A stretch of DNA of 64,000 bases, from assembly GCA_018398815.1 (NCBI GenBank), contig CM031628.1, positions 3,055,667 to 3,119,666 of the forward strand, written 5' to 3'. Both the position numbers and the translations under genes were made by a program. Shown in pieces: positions 33,740 through 46,186 of the stretch; position 1 is the stretch's first letter; each line of letters starts with the position of its first letter. The stretch is from Conus ventricosus. Its lineage: Eukaryota; Mollusca; Gastropoda; Neogastropoda; Conidae. The notes below the pieces were generated by a model, which saw only the letters and a program-made list of their open reading frames with translations, did not search any database and was not told the origin of the DNA.

Positions 33740-34430
33740 CAACTAGGGCCAGTCTTTGCCATCACTTGGAGACTGTCCTGAACCTTGCCAACAAAGGCTA
33801 GTTGGAGGGTCTACGACGAACAGTTCCGAAGATGATAGCCTCGGGTCATCGCAGGAATGGGGCCAGCTCACTTGGAACTGTACCTCAAAGCACACCTGGA
33901 GGCAAAACTCGTAAGGACAGGGACAGTCGCACACAGTCAATGTCACAAAAAGCATACAAGAGGGGTATGTTTCAAATACCACACACGGGTGCGTCTGGCA
34001 TCTGGAGCAGAGTGCAAGTTTCCAGCACAAAACATGCTACAACAGTTTTGGGGCACCATCCCTTCACAGACTGCCAACTGCCGGTCAAAACAAACCTTTT
34101 AGGAGTGATGACTAGATTCACACATAGCTACAATGCAGCGCCCTTTCGTCCCAGTGCAGAACATAAACGATGGGTCACACCAGCACAGAGGGGAACAGAC
34201 CCAATCCCACACACTTAGTGGGAGGGCGACAGTTAGAGTCCTACCACGCCCCAGTCAAGTATGAAGTGCTAGACGTTACTGATGGTTTTGACAGGGGAGT
34301 CAGCTTGTTTTCCTTAGCGAAGGTTTCTGATGGGGCTTCCGAGTGGGTTACAAAGGGCTCTTTAACCCACAAGGAGGCACCTAATTTAGCCTCCACAGCA
34401 AGTCCCTCCCTAATAAATAAGTAGATAGTA
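33740..34430 (+). pseudogene. DIRS-type Gag-like region
   Basis: It contains a helical segment (WRVYDEQFR-like, ~33800), a basic linker, and a Cys/His cluster read across two frames (CFKYHT near 33975, then CKFP). A C-terminal segment follows (EAPNLASTASPSLINK, ~34380) that leads directly into the RT. Similarity is by order and motif style. Confidence 0.6.
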
Positions 34431-34434
34431 AACT

Positions 34435-35700
34435 AGACATAGAATGTAGATTTGGACGTTTAGCAGGACCTTTTAAGGGATCAAACCATTACAATCCTTA
34501 GCTTTTCGCCCGATAGCGTCTGGGGTGGCCCCCCCCCCCCCCCCCCCACCCCCCATCCCCCCCCCTGCCCAAGAAAGAAGACCAAGAATGATAGGAGACG
34601 GGGAAATTCGTCGTATACCACCATCTCTCGTACTCACAAGGGGAAACGATCAATGACGGATACAGACACAGAAGCTATGGTTCAGTACCAATCGATAGAC
34701 GAAGCCGTAGCTGCAATCACTCGCATAGGGGAAACTGGTTACCTAGCAAAGCGGATATTGCAGAGTTTCAGGATCGTTCCACTACACCCATCACAGTACC
34801 CCCTCTTTGGTTTGTGTTGGAAAGGGCAATATTACTACGACAAATGCCTCCCCATGGGTTTTGTAGATCCAGCTGTCGTATATTCGAAAAACGCTCAGCA
34901 ACCCCTGCAATGGATGGGCCAGTGCAAAGAAATCTGAACTTACCAAACATTGGCACATGTATTAGACGATTCTTATTAGTAGAGGCCACACAACCAGAAG
35001 TGCCAGACTAGTGTAGGAAAGTTCCTAGCACTGTGCTCGAACCTCTGGGAATCCCAACAGCACCAGAAAAAACCACGCAACAACACAAGTACGGAGTGTT
35101 TCTTGGGATTACGAGCTGACACGCGACAGTTGGAGGATCAGACTTCCTGCGGATAAGCTGGCCAAAGGGAAGGCATTAGTTGCGGAAAATGCCTGACAAA
35201 AAACAAAGTCAGCTGCGATATTTACATGCTGTCATAGGTTTTCTCAACTTTGGCATGCGGAGCCATGTCCGGGCCGCGACCTTTCTTACCGGAGGCTGAT
35301 CAAACCTAACAATTGGACATACAAAAACCGTTTCATACCTACGGGATTTACAAAAACTGCAGAGACGAATTCCCCCCCCCACTCTTGGGAGCTATTTCTA
35401 CATGAGTTCAATGGGAAGTCAGTCATGCTCCAACTAGAGTGGTCATCTCTCGCAACATCTTCGCCTATTCACAGATGCAGCGGGTTCAGTAGGTTATGGC
35501 CGCCATTAGGGTAAGGAATGGTTCTACGGTTACATGGGGCAAGGCAATGGGTAGCACAGTCTATAGCGTTATTAGAACTTGACCCATATGTTCGGAATAT
35601 TAGAATACCTGGCACACGCAATGGCCAATTCCTGCGTAGAATTTCACACAGGATCAATAGATGCAGTTACAGAGATTGTGAAACAAATTAAATCATCAAA
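34435..35700 (+). pseudogene. DIRS-type reverse transcriptase and RNase H
   Basis: Motifs in order: FGRLAGPFKG (~34450); QYQSIDEAVAAI (~34683); FRIVPLHPSQYPLFGL (~34770); the hallmark YYYDKCLPMG (~34833); VLDDFLL across one frameshift (~34958). Then a GIPTAPEKTT / FLGI pair (~35050-35108), and an RNase H strand with its catalytic Asp (LFTDAAGSVGYG, ~35460). A C run (34530-34562) replaces part of the N-terminal segment and is probably erroneous. Confidence 0.85.
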
Positions 35701-35739
35701 GGACGGGAAGATAATGGTGCTAGTACGTAGTTTAGTTTA

Positions 35740-36850
35740 AATGTCTGCCTTTCAATATCCTGTTTAAAAGCATAGCATGTACCAGGTAACAGAATATATT
35801 GGCAGACTCACGTCCTCGGTTGCCGGTACAAGGAATTCAGAAGTGCTGGCACCTTCAGCCATCAAGCCTTCCCTCGCCACAGTGACGCCCACTGCCCGAT
35901 TTGCCCACTCATAGCGACAGCTCAAGATCGATTACAAACATCCCTCGCTCCCTTCAAACCAGATTGCATACAGGTGTAGCTGTGGCGGTTCTTTGATTTC
36001 GTACAGAAAGCCCGGTTACTGCTAGTCTCCACTTAGAAGCAGGTACAGTTGCTTTATTCATGTCAGACCGGGTTCACAAAAGTTTCAAGCCGGCAACGGA
36101 TGTCAGCACAAATCTCGGCAATTAGTGTTACTTTCACAAGATTAGATCCCTACCAGAACCAACAAGCTGCCTTTTTCATACAGAAGATGCTCGCTTCATA
36201 CCACCAAGCGGCAACCCAGCCTGCGACACAAGGTACCATTTGATAAAGGAATGCTGATGGAACTTTGGTTTCCGCCCCCTTACGTCCATACTTGCATCAG
36301 CAGGAAGGTGCATTTTATTCAATCTATTTACCTACTAGGCCTGTCATGCCTTCCTTCCGCATTGGCGAAAATAACAGGTACTCTCGGATTACGGACAAAA
36401 ACCCCCAACCGCTTGGGGGTACATCAAAATCACAATTCAGACAGTCGCAAATGACAGTCACATTTCACCATATTACAAACTCAGCAAAGGTCAGACTTTC
36501 TATCGAGACATACAGAAGGGGACAGTGGGGGAGTGCCCTATACAGGCATGACTAGATTATTTTGCAGACAGGGCCGAGCTCCTGGACCCCTTTTCCTCTG
36601 GCCCCCTCGGAAAGCCCCCGTTCACCAGATCGTATTCAACACTCAGCGGCGCCTCTCACTGGCATTTTGCCTCTACCCAGCAATCACAATTCACTTCACA
36701 TAGCTTTAGGATAGGAGCAGAGCAACAGCGCGGCTGCTCCTGGGCATGTCAGATGCACAGATAACTGCAACTAGGAGAAAGATGGAAGTCGGACGCATTC
36801 AAAAGATACATTAGGAACAGTAGCCGTTCTTCATCACTCTAACTATTAGG
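35740..36850 (+). pseudogene. DIRS-type tyrosine recombinase
   Basis: N-terminal SAM-like part with AAFFIQKMLASYHQAA (~36153). The catalytic C-terminal part includes DPFSSGPLGKPPFTR (~36586), SHSFRIGA with the HxxR pair (36696-36719), and the terminal box RWKSDAFKRYIRNS carrying the nucleophilic tyrosine (~36779-36820). It performs the integration step of DIRS elements. Frame changes break it. Confidence 0.85.
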
Positions 36851-38235
36851 ACAGTCTTGCGCTTACCCAAATACATGTTTTAGTCAGGATTGACCCATAG
36901 TGAGGGAGATTACTGCCTCCTCGTTATTTTGGTTTTTTTTCTATGCTGTACAGGTCTTGGGGGCTCCGGACCCGGGGTGGTGGATGCTAACAGACAATGC
37001 CGGCGGACAGGGCAACACCAAACCTAGCCGTAGTAGACTGAAAGAAGGGACAACCCCTCAAGACATTATGTATGTGTACAAAGTCGGGTACAAAGGAGCT
37101 GTTCACTACAACCCCCAGAAGAACATTGGGTATGTGTACAAGTTGCTCGCGTACGAGGAGTCTGTTCACTGGGCATATAGGATGTCGTTGGCGCATGCAA
37201 TATTTATGTTCCAGGTGATATGCTCGCGGTGGATATGTGTGCACGCAGGATGTGAGCATGCTGTGTGGGCAAGTGCGTGTGGTGTGTATGTCTGACATGG
37301 GCCACGAACAATTTTATGCTTGCGGGTATTCGGCTTACCATTTTAGCCTGTTGGTTGGTTACAAAGTGGTACAGCACCGCCATCCTACGTGGTTAGGGGG
37401 GTGCTTATAGCAATTGTCATTAAATTATTTTTGTTTATGATGTTCATTATTCTAATTTTGATGGTCAATGCGCTTAGGTCCACTACCGTTAGCGTATGGA
37501 CTGGGGGGGTCAACACTTTCATGCTCGACATGAGCAGGAAGTGTCTCATGGCGCTTTCCCCTTCAGTCAAACTCAAGGTTCTGATCCCAGGGGATTATAT
37601 GTTTTAACCCCCTTCAGCAGTGTTTGGAACGAAAGCGGCGCAAAGCGTGGTCAGAAGCGAAAGAAGAATTACTGGATTAATTAGCCGTTACTGGCAAACA
37701 AAGGGTATTGCCCTTTTGAATCTGTAGTGACGTAAAGGTTGAATTCAGTTACATGGCAAACAAATGTAATTCCTTTGAAGATATGGGTGAGTTTGATCTT
37801 GAATTCCGTTAACTTACAAACAAAAGGTAGGGTCCAAGTTGAAGCTAAGGTTGAAGTTATGCGTTTAATCTCCTAACTTAACAACAGGGACCAGAGAAAA
37901 GCACTTGCAAGAACGGGACTTAAAGTCAAGAAAATTACTGGATAAATAAAATGAAATCTGATGTTGACAGGTTCACTTTTATTTGGAACTGTTCCAGTAC
38001 CACTCGGGGTTTTAATGCTTCTATATGCAGAACTGACATATTATTTTGTCACTCCTCGTGGAAGAGGATCCTAAGCTGCATATATACATCTTTTGTGTCA
38101 TGTGTTGCACTGTTTGTGGGAAGATGTGAAAGAGAAAGCTGCTGATGATCAGGGGGTTGAAGGAAGCGGGGGAGGACGAAAGAGAAACTGTTTCTCAATT
38201 GCATGGGACCTAACAAGAAGCATTCAGCCACAAAT
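36851..38235. other. Anonymous DNA after the DIRS-type element
   Basis: The plus frame 36900-37295 (131 codons, with PDPGWWMLTDNAGG) directly follows the recombinase and could be the 3' part of the element. Within 37030-37170 a GTATGTGTACAA(A/G)… piece is repeated. From 37680 to 37880, three imperfect ~65-bp units share GTTAC(A/T)GGCAAACAAA-type sequence. No gene supported. Confidence 0.35.
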
Positions 38236-38236
38236 A

Positions 38237-38400
38237 TTATATATATATATATTTATATATACAGAGAGAAGAGAGGAGAACGATGAAAGGAGAAGAGAGA
38301 GAGAGGAAGGAGGAGGGAGAGGCGATGAGGAGAGAGAGAGATGGAGGAGTGGAAGTGAGAGAGAGATGATGTGTATGCGTGCGTGTGTTTGTGTGTGTGT
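38237..38400. repeat. TA, GA and GT microsatellites
   Basis: A TA run followed by GA-rich and GT-rich runs. The same order precedes the related repeat at 42960. Confidence 0.9.
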
Positions 38401-38780
38401 CAATATCTCAGGTTTTGGAAGTTATGCCAATCAGAATGTTCAGAATACATTTAGTTCTTGTCTTACCTATGGACTGCAGGCGTTGTACAAGCTATCTGTC
38501 ATCGGACGGGTCGGGACCCCCTGTGGTCAAGGTGGCTCCACCAGGCTGCTGGCTGTGGCAGCTGATGTACACAGACAGCGGACTGACAAGCTGTGTACGT
38601 CTTGGGTGGGGGTGGATTTATCCAAGGCCTGCTTGACACATCAGTGGAACAGACCCTTCACCTTGTGGAATGTCATTGTCAGGGGCTGTACTGTATGTAC
38701 AATATTGGTTTGGGGCATGTCTGTCAGGGGTTGATAATGCATTGTAAAACTATTATTTGGTTATGTCATATAAACAGGGA
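38400..38780 (+). repeat. ~380-bp dispersed repeat, copy 1
   Basis: Shares with 43045-43400 the segments CAGGTTTTGGAA, AATACATTTAGTTC, GACGGGTCGGGACCC, CTCCACCAGGCTGCTGGCTG and TCAGGGGCTGTACTGTATGT in the same order. It contains short open frames, but they are not kept between copies. Confidence 0.85.
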
Positions 38781-38814
38781 TTGTAACGTATGTACATAAG
38801 ATTATTTTGGTATG

Positions 38815-39145
38815 TATTTGCTTTCAACAACCGTTATAAGAACTGTTTATCCAAAGTCAACACACATTCGTGTACCGTGATCCTTTGTAGTAAGGCGTTT
38901 ATCCAAAGCCAAATTTCAACATCAGTGTACTCAGTGAACCTTGGTTGTAATTGTTTATCCCAAAATGCCAAAACACATCAGTGTGCCAGTGAACCTTTGT
39001 TATAATTGTTTTATCCAAAGCCAAATACAATCAGTGTGCACAGTGATCTTTGTAAGCCCATAATTGTTTTATCCAAGCCAAATCACATCAGTGTGCCCAG
39101 TGAACCTTTGTAGTAATTGTTTATCCAAAGCCAAATAACACATGG
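38815..39145 (+). repeat. ~55-bp tandem repeat, first part
   Basis: About six units with AATTGTTTATCCAAAGCCAA and CATCAGTGTGCCCAGTGAAC. Confidence 0.92.
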
Positions 39146-39564
39146 CGAACAACAAAAGACAAACACCCACAAACTCCATACATTTTTCAACAGATGTGCT
39201 GCGAAACATTGTGAACATCAGATGGGCCAGGACGTTATTGCCAAAGACGAGAACTGTGTGAAACAAGACCAGCAAGGTTCCAATAGAAATAGAAATCAGA
39301 GAAAACGGAAGTGGCAGGACGGGAATTGACCACACCTCAGTAGAAAGTCTCATTCAACATCACAAGACAAGCCCTTGAATGGAACCTCTCAGGGCAAAAA
39401 GAAAAGTGGGAGACAAGACAGACATGGCGAAGGAGTACGAAGCGGAAATGAGGGCCGCCGGACATGACGTGGCCAAGCTGAAGAAGTCTCCCAAATCCGT
39501 TGTCCCGCTGGAGAGTGGTGGTTGCGGCCATTTGTTCCCAAGGGATTCAGAGGACTAGTCAAGT
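39146..39564. other. Non-repetitive insert inside the 55-bp array
   Basis: About 420 bp splits the array. It has open frames on both strands (plus 39117-39329, and a plus stretch with GGAAATGAGGGCCGCCGGAC around 39445), but no family is recognised. Confidence 0.4.
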
Positions 39565-39720
39565 CAAGTCAAAAACACTATCAGTTGTGCCCAGTGAACC
39601 TTGTAGTAATTGTTTATCCAAAGCCAAAATACACATCAGTGTGCCACGTTGAACCTTTTGTAATTGTTTATTCCAATGCCAAACCAAATTACACCATCAG
39701 TGGCCCGTGAAACTTTATAC
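39565..39720 (+). repeat. ~55-bp tandem repeat, second part
   Basis: Two to three further units of the 38815 array. Confidence 0.9.
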
Positions 39721-40084
39721 TAATCTGTCATCACATCAAACGCAATGTCTGGCAGACCTACTGTCCCCCACATTCCAACCTCCGTACTGTGGAAGTAACG
39801 TTCCATCAAGTATGCTTTCTCTTCGTCGTGTTTTTCCCATTAAAAGATCTGAGTAATTCTAATGTAGAAAAAAAAAGTCTCTGTAAGTTCAAACAAACGG
39901 GAAAAATTTAAGCTCTTTTTTCTTCTATTATTTCAAACGTCGCTTTGTGTTTGAGTAGTGTATTTCTGTGGTATACCACTACTGGAATTTGAGAACATTA
40001 AGGTCCACAACTTAATGATTGATCCAGTCCTTCACCTCAACAGCACCACCCCGTCATTTTTTAAAAATAGGATCAAGATAACCA
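39721..40084. other. Anonymous DNA
   Basis: No gene or repeat recognised. Confidence 0.4.
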
Positions 40085-40430
40085 ACACGAACATCTGAAC
40101 GCTGTAGCTAACCAGTGTACTCAGAGGAACAGATACCAACCAGAACATCCTGAACGATGTAGCTAAACAGGTGTACACAGAGGAACAGATAACCAAACCA
40201 GAACATTTACGATTTAGCTAACCAGTGTACACGAGGGGGATACAGGACCTGATAACAACCAGAACATCTGAACGATGTAGCTAACCAGTGTACACAGAAG
40301 GATTAGTCATAACCACCAGAACATATGAACGATTGTAGCTATCCAGTGTACACAGAGAGGAACAGTTAACTCAAACCAGAACATCTGAATGATGTAGCTA
40401 AACCAGTGTAACAGAGGAAAAGAGGGGGAA
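40085..40430 (+). repeat. ~55-bp tandem repeat, six units
   Basis: Units share CCAGTGTACACAGAGGAACAG and CAGAACATCTGAACGATGTAG (imperfect). It is unrelated in sequence to the 38815 array. Confidence 0.93.
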
Positions 40431-41484
40431 CATGGGGGATTCTGAAGGTTTCAAATAAGAGGTGGACTGAGGGCGGAAAAATGATGCAAAATTTAGAAAG
40501 AACGGTCCAATGAGTCCTCCAGAACCTACAGCTAAATTGTTTGTCTTACTGTCAGGTGAACACTAATTCCGTTTCTTTTTAAAAAATTGGGTATCTGACG
40601 GTAGTTGAACCATTCCATTTCTTCTGTGTATGGAACCGTCAAAGTATAGGGATGCCAGTGAATTCATGGAAAAAGAACACATGGGAGAGGGGACGGGGGG
40701 TGAGTCCAGTATCAACCAAAAAATAAATCACAGGTGACACCAAGGCAACCTGTTCCTTGCAATTCCGATACACACAGTCAGTGTGTGACAAAGTCACAGT
40801 GATATGATACATGTCCTCTTCGATTTTGTTTGTTTGTTGTTGTTTTTTGTTGTTGATATAAAACCGTTCTCTCACGCACCATGCATAGTCTGTTCTCTTA
40901 AAAATGGACATATTTTTGGCTGATTTTAGTGTTTCGGCGTTTGATACAGAGTCTGGGTTTGTTTATGTTCTAATGTGTGGTGTACTTACACTCTCATTCT
41001 CATCATGTGCTGCTTATTATACAAGGACAACAAAAATGAATAAAACAAAAGGCTTTCTTTTCTTTCAGTTTGTCCTCGAAGTCGTTTTCGCACACATCAC
41101 CTGACATTTTAGGAATGGACAAACTGAGTAGGTTCTTACATGACGAGGTATGCAAGTACCATAACATATCACCTGACATTTAGGAATGGACAAACTGAGT
41201 AGGTTCTTACATGACGAGGTATGCAAGTACCATAACATATCACCTGACATTTTAGGAATGGACAAACTGAGTAGGTTCTTACATGACGAGGTATGCAAGT
41301 ACCATAACATACACTGTAGAATAGTGCAACAGACTTGTGGATGATAAATAGGGGAGAGAGAGAAAAAGGGGAGGGGAAAATAAGGTAAGAGAGAGAGAGA
41401 GGAGGAGGGAGAGACAGACAGGCAGACAGACATGTAGGCAGACAGAGCGACAGACAGACAGGGTTGGGGAGATACGGAGATACT

Positions 41485-41500
41485 GTGTGTGTGTGTGTGC

Positions 41501-41541
<41 letters not shown>

Positions 41542-41640
41542 GTGTGTGTGTGTGTGTGTGTGGTGTGTGTTGTGGTGTGTGCGTGCGTGTGCGTGTGTGC
41601 GTGCGTGTTGTGTGTGTGTGCGAGGGGGAGAGAGAGACAG
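41485..41640. repeat. GT microsatellite
   Basis: Long GT run inside the left arm. Cys/Val-rich and Thr/His-rich frames here are not genes. Confidence 0.97.
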
Positions 41641-41779
41641 AGAGGGAGAACGTTTTCAGAGAGACAAAGAGAGCGCAAAGCATATAAGACTCTTATACAT
41701 AATTATGTCACCATAAACTCAAACCACAGTAATAAACAGAACAAGCAAGGAAACAGAGAAACAAGCGAAGAAAATAAAG

Positions 41780-42015
41780 TTTATCTGTAACATCAATCAA
41801 TGCATATGTAACTAGAAAAAGCATCTAACATCTCAGTTTGAGTTCTCTGTCAAACATCATTTGTAAAGAATAGGAGACAGCATCTTTTTATACATACTGA
41901 TGGACATTTTTTCCAAGTAATATGAATAGATTAATGTATAAGTATTTGTCTTTAGGATATCTCGATTTATTTACACCAAACAAAACATCCACTGCTGTCA
42001 GTGTTATTTTACTAT
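41780..42015 (-). pseudogene. LINE open-frame 3' end, left arm copy
   Basis: On the minus strand it reads ITLTAVDVLFGVNKSRYPKD, then KYLYINLFILLGKNVHQYV, matching the right-arm copy. This is the last part of a non-LTR retrotransposon polyprotein; the upstream part is absent on this side. Confidence 0.7.
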
Positions 42016-42020
42016 ATATA

Positions 42021-42078
<58 letters not shown>

Positions 42079-42103
42079 TATATATAATATATATATATAT
42101 ATA
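42016..42103. repeat. TA microsatellite
   Basis: TA-rich run joining the left arm to the repeat array. Confidence 0.95.
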
Positions 42104-42850
42104 ACAAACTAATAAATTCCAAGGATAGTACCGCACCGTTCGAGCAACTTACAGAGCAGCTTGGTGTTGCAATGACTGCAGATATGAATGCTTATCTCCC
42201 CCTATTTCTTCAATCTAAGACATAAGAGCAAGCTTTGTTTGTAATTCAATATTTCTTGCAGTCATTGCAACACCAAGCTGCTCTGTAAGTTGCTGGAACG
42301 GTGCGGTACTTATCCTTGGAATTTATAGTTTGTTGTATTTTAGTCCCTTGCGGATTCATTGCAAGAACTGGCCCTCAGCACTTGTGTCTTAGAGGATATC
42401 TTTTTATATTTTTTACTTTTCACAAGAAAATGTAGCTTGTTTTGCTCTTTTATGATTTTCTTTTGCTTCTTAGATGGCACCTTTGGTTGGTTTTTTGAAA
42501 ACTCAACAAACATACTACGGTATTGTACACCAACCTTTTCTGGGATTGCATTCTTCTTAAAACTGAAAAGGCAGAGGAGTCAAATTAGCACTTTCCGCGG
42601 TCACTGAGGAGAAACCACCAAGTTTCGAAATATCGGTATATGACCAGGAGTTAGGTGTTAGTGAGTTTCCTCCCTATTGGAGATTATAAGCTTGCTGAAG
42701 GCTCACTTTGAGAAGCATTTATTTCATTTTTCCCCCATCCACCCACTTGAGCACATACTGTTAGTTAGGCAGTATGCCACTGCAGATATGAATGCTTATC
42801 TCCCCCTATTTCTTCAATCTAAGACATAAGAGCAAGCTTTGTTTATAATT

Positions 42851-42890
<40 letters not shown>

Positions 42891-42956
42891 GCAACACCAA
42901 GCTGCTCTGTAAGTTGCTGGAATGGTGCTCGGTTACTTATCCTTAGAATTTATTGG

Positions 42957-43003
<47 letters not shown>

Positions 43004-43044
43004 TGAGAGAGAGAGACGTGTGTATATCTGCGTGCGTGTGTGTA

Positions 43045-43400
43045 AATATTCAGGTTTTGGAAAGTTTCATACCAATCAGAATGTTGAGAATACATTTAGT
43101 TCATGTCTCACCTGGCTGCCAGGCGTTGATACAATCTATCTGTCATGGACGGGTCGGGACCCTCTGTGGTCAAGGTGCTCCACCAGGCTGCTGGCTGTGG
43201 CAGCTGATCGGAACACAGACAGCGACTGACAGCCTGTGTCACGCCTTTACTGTGGGTGGAGCGACACAAGTCCTGCAGGACACACAGTGGACAGACCCAT
43301 CACCTTGAGGAATCATGTCATCGTCAGGGGCTGTACTGTATGTACAAAACATATTGTTTGGGGCATGTCTGTCCAGGGTTTGTATGCATAAACATTATTG
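43045..43400 (+). repeat. ~380-bp dispersed repeat, copy 2
   Basis: See 38400-38780 for shared landmarks. It follows TA, GA and GT runs, as copy 1 does, and ends at the gap. Confidence 0.85.
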
Positions 43401-43407
43401 TATGTCC

Positions 43408-43507
43408 NNNNNNNNNNNNNNNNNNNNNNNNNNNNNNNNNNNNNNNNNNNNNNNNNNNNNNNNNNNNNNNNNNNNNNNNNNNNNNNNNNNNNNNNNNNNN
43501 NNNNNNN
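43408..43507. other. Assembly gap (100 N)
   Basis: Exactly 100 N, inside the ~620-bp repeat array. Confidence 0.99.
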
Positions 43508-45129
43508 AAACCCTATCATAAACTGTAATTAGGGTTGGGGGGGCTTCTCAAATGAGCCTTCACAAGCTTTTTCTTCAGGGAAGAACCTCATAGGGAGGGA
43601 AACCATACTAAACTCTCGTTTATACCGATATTATATCGGTATATGCCAGGATTTATTAGGAGTTTCCTCCATTGGGATGTCTCCCCCCTTTGAAGAATAT
43701 ACTTGCGAAGGCTCATTTTGAGAGCATTTATTAATATTTTTCCCCTCCCCACTCAAGACATACTGTTAGTTAGGCGAAAATCTGCCTCGGTTGAATGCTC
43801 TCCCTATTTCTTCAATCTAAGACTTGAGCAAGTTTGTTATATTCAATATTTCTTGCATTCATTGCAACACCAAGCTGCTCTGTAAGTTGCTGGAAGGGTT
43901 TGCTCGGTACTTATCCTTGGAATTTATTAGTTTGTTTGTATTTCATTCCCTTTGCGGATTCATTCCAAGAACTGGCCCTCAGCACTTGTGTCTTAGAGGA
44001 TATTTTTTTATATTTTCTACTTTTCAAAAGAAATGTAGCTTGTTTTGCCCCTTCATGATTTTCTTTTGCTTCTTAGATGGCACCTTTGGTTTGGTTTGTT
44101 GAAAACTCAACAACATACTACGGTATTGCACACCAGCCTTTTCTGGGATTAGCATTCTTCTTAAAATGAAAGGCAGAGGAGTCAAATTACACTTTCCGCG
44201 GTCACTGAGGAGAAAACACCAAGTTTCGAATACCGGTATATGACCGGGATATATTTAGTGAGTTTCCCTCCCTATTGGAGGATGTCTCTCCCCTTGAAGA
44301 ATATAAGCTTCCCTGAGGCTCATTTTGAGAAGCATTTATTATATATTTTTCCCCATCACCAATAAAGGGTCACATACTGTTAGTTAGGCAGAATCATCTG
44401 CCACTGCAGGTATGAATGCTTTATCTCCCCTATTTCTTCAATCTAAGACATAGGGAGCAAGCTTTGTTTATAATTCATATTTTTTGCAGTCATTGCAAAC
44501 ACCAAGCTGCTATGTAAGTTGCTGGAACGGTGCTCGGTACTATCCTTGGAATTTATTAGTTTGTTGTATTTCAGCCCCTTGCGGATTCATTCAAGAACTG
44601 GCCTCAGCACTTGTGTTCTTAGAAGGATATCTTTTTATATTTCTACTTTACAGAAAATTACTTGTTTTGCTCTTTATGATTTTCTTTTGCTTCTTGATGC
44701 ACCTTTGGTTTGGTTTGTTGAAATCAACTAACATACTACGGTATTGCACCCCAGCCCTTTCTGGGATTGCATTCTTCTTAAAACTGAAAAGGCAGAGGAG
44801 TCAAAATTACCACTTTCCGCGGTCACTGAGGAGAAACCACCAAGTTTCGAAATATCGGTATATGACCCGAGTTATATGTTAGTGAGTTTCCCTCCCTATT
44901 GGAGGATGTCTCTCCCCTCTCCCCTTGAAGAATATAAGCTTTGAGAAGGCTCATTTGAGAGCATTTATTATATATTTTTTCCCCATCCACCACACTCAAG
45001 CACATACTGTTAGTTAGGCAGAATCATCTGCCACTGCAGGTATGAATGCGTATCTCCCCCTATTTCTTCAATCTAAGACATAAGAGCAAGCTTTGTTTAT
45101 AATTCAATATAATATATATATATATATTC

Positions 45130-46020
45130 AAATCATTAATACGAAGTCGGAATCTCATGAACACTGCAAAATTTAGGAATTGTGATATCAGTTAAATATT
45201 TCTCAGGCTGCCATAAGGATTTGAAGGAACGATATGTTGAATATCTGTCACTATTAAGTATTTTACTATCCCGTACTATACTGTAGAGTATAACGCTCTT
45301 GTCAACCAGTCCCTAAGAGTGGGTGCAATGGACAGAGCGGGGTAAACCTGAAACATCCACACTCCCTTGTATGCAAAGGACTTTGATTTAAAAATTTTAA
45401 AAAATATTAAAGGTATTATTAAGAAAGATAGAGTTAGACTCACCAACATCATGTCACTTTTGGCGTAGAAAATTCGGATATGAATTAGACAAATCAGCAA
45501 GGTCCATAGCTAAAGAAGCTACCAAAGAAACAAGACTTAGAATCCTACACTGGAAAATCTAACACAACATTCACCCTACCAATATTAATGCTTAAAAAAA
45601 TGAAAGTAGCAGAAAATAATAAATACTCTTGTTGTAATGATCAGATAATTCTATAGAACATTTTTTTCTTCGACTGTGTGGTCGTAAAAAGGTTCTGAGA
45701 GTTCTTAGAATACAAAATCTATATAGAAACAATAGTAAAATAACACTGACAGCAGTGGATGTTTTGTTTGTGTAAATAAATCGGATATCCTAAAGACAAA
45801 TACTTATACATTAATCTATTCATATTACTTGGAAAAAATGTCCATCAGTATGTATAAAAAGGTGCTGTCTCCTATTTCTTTACAAATGATGTTTGACAGA
45901 GAACTCAAAAACTGAGATGTTAGATGATTTTCTAGTTACGTATGCATTGATTGATGTTATGATAAACTTTATTTTCTTCGCTTGTTTGTCTGCTTGCTTG
46001 CTTGTTCTGTTATTACTATG
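45130..46020 (+). pseudogene. Non-LTR retrotransposon (L1-like LINE) C-terminal region
   Basis: Plus strand: KDFDLKILKNIKGIIKKDRV (~45370), FGYELDKSARSIAKEATKET then RLRILHWKI (~45467-45560). A zinc-binding Cys/His cluster with CCND…IEHFFFDC (~45630-45675) follows, then ITLTAVDVLFV. This is the RT zinc-binding region at the end of ORF2 of L1-like LINEs. The RT core itself is not present, as in a typical 5'-truncated insertion. Frame changes break it. Confidence 0.7.
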
Positions 46021-46136
46021 GTTTAAGTTTATGGTGACATAATTATGTATAAGAGTCTTATGTGCTTGTCTCTCTCTTTGTCTCTCTGTAAATGTTCTCC
46101 CTCTCTGTCTCTCTCTCCCTATCTCACACACACACA

Positions 46137-46186
<50 letters not shown>

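Larger units (their letters stand above)
33740..36850 (+). mobile_element. DIRS-type tyrosine-recombinase retroelement, decayed
   Basis: Gag-like, RT-RNase H and tyrosine recombinase regions lie in that order on the plus strand. This is the arrangement of the DIRS order, which integrates with a tyrosine recombinase rather than a DDE integrase or endonuclease. Frame changes are frequent in all three. Terminal and internal complementary repeats, which DIRS elements usually have, were not identified, so the ends are approximate. Confidence 0.85.
40822..42015 (-). repeat. Large inverted repeat, left arm
   Basis: Reverse complement of 45726-46920. It includes the CATGCATAGTCTGTTCTC segment, three 75-bp tandem units (41085-41315: CACCTGACATTTTAGGAATG, CTTACATGACGAGGTATGCA), GA and GT microsatellites, and the LINE 3' end. 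Arms differ mainly in microsatellite length and in small changes. Confidence 0.9.
42104..45105 (+). repeat. ~620-bp repeat family, main array
   Basis: Recurring TGCAGATATGAATGC landmarks at ~42178, 42783, 44405 and 45036, and a degraded one at ~43790. Complete units are 605-631 bp. The first ~75 bp (42104-42178) is the reverse complement of 42258-42340, making a foldback start. The array is interrupted by TA runs, by the dispersed repeat at 43045-43400 and by a 100-N gap. Confidence 0.9.

Noticed and set aside
41169..41790. Thr/His-rich and Cys/Val-rich frames
   Set aside because: Both strands of a GT/CA microsatellite; the same applies to 46045-46407 and 55404-55838.
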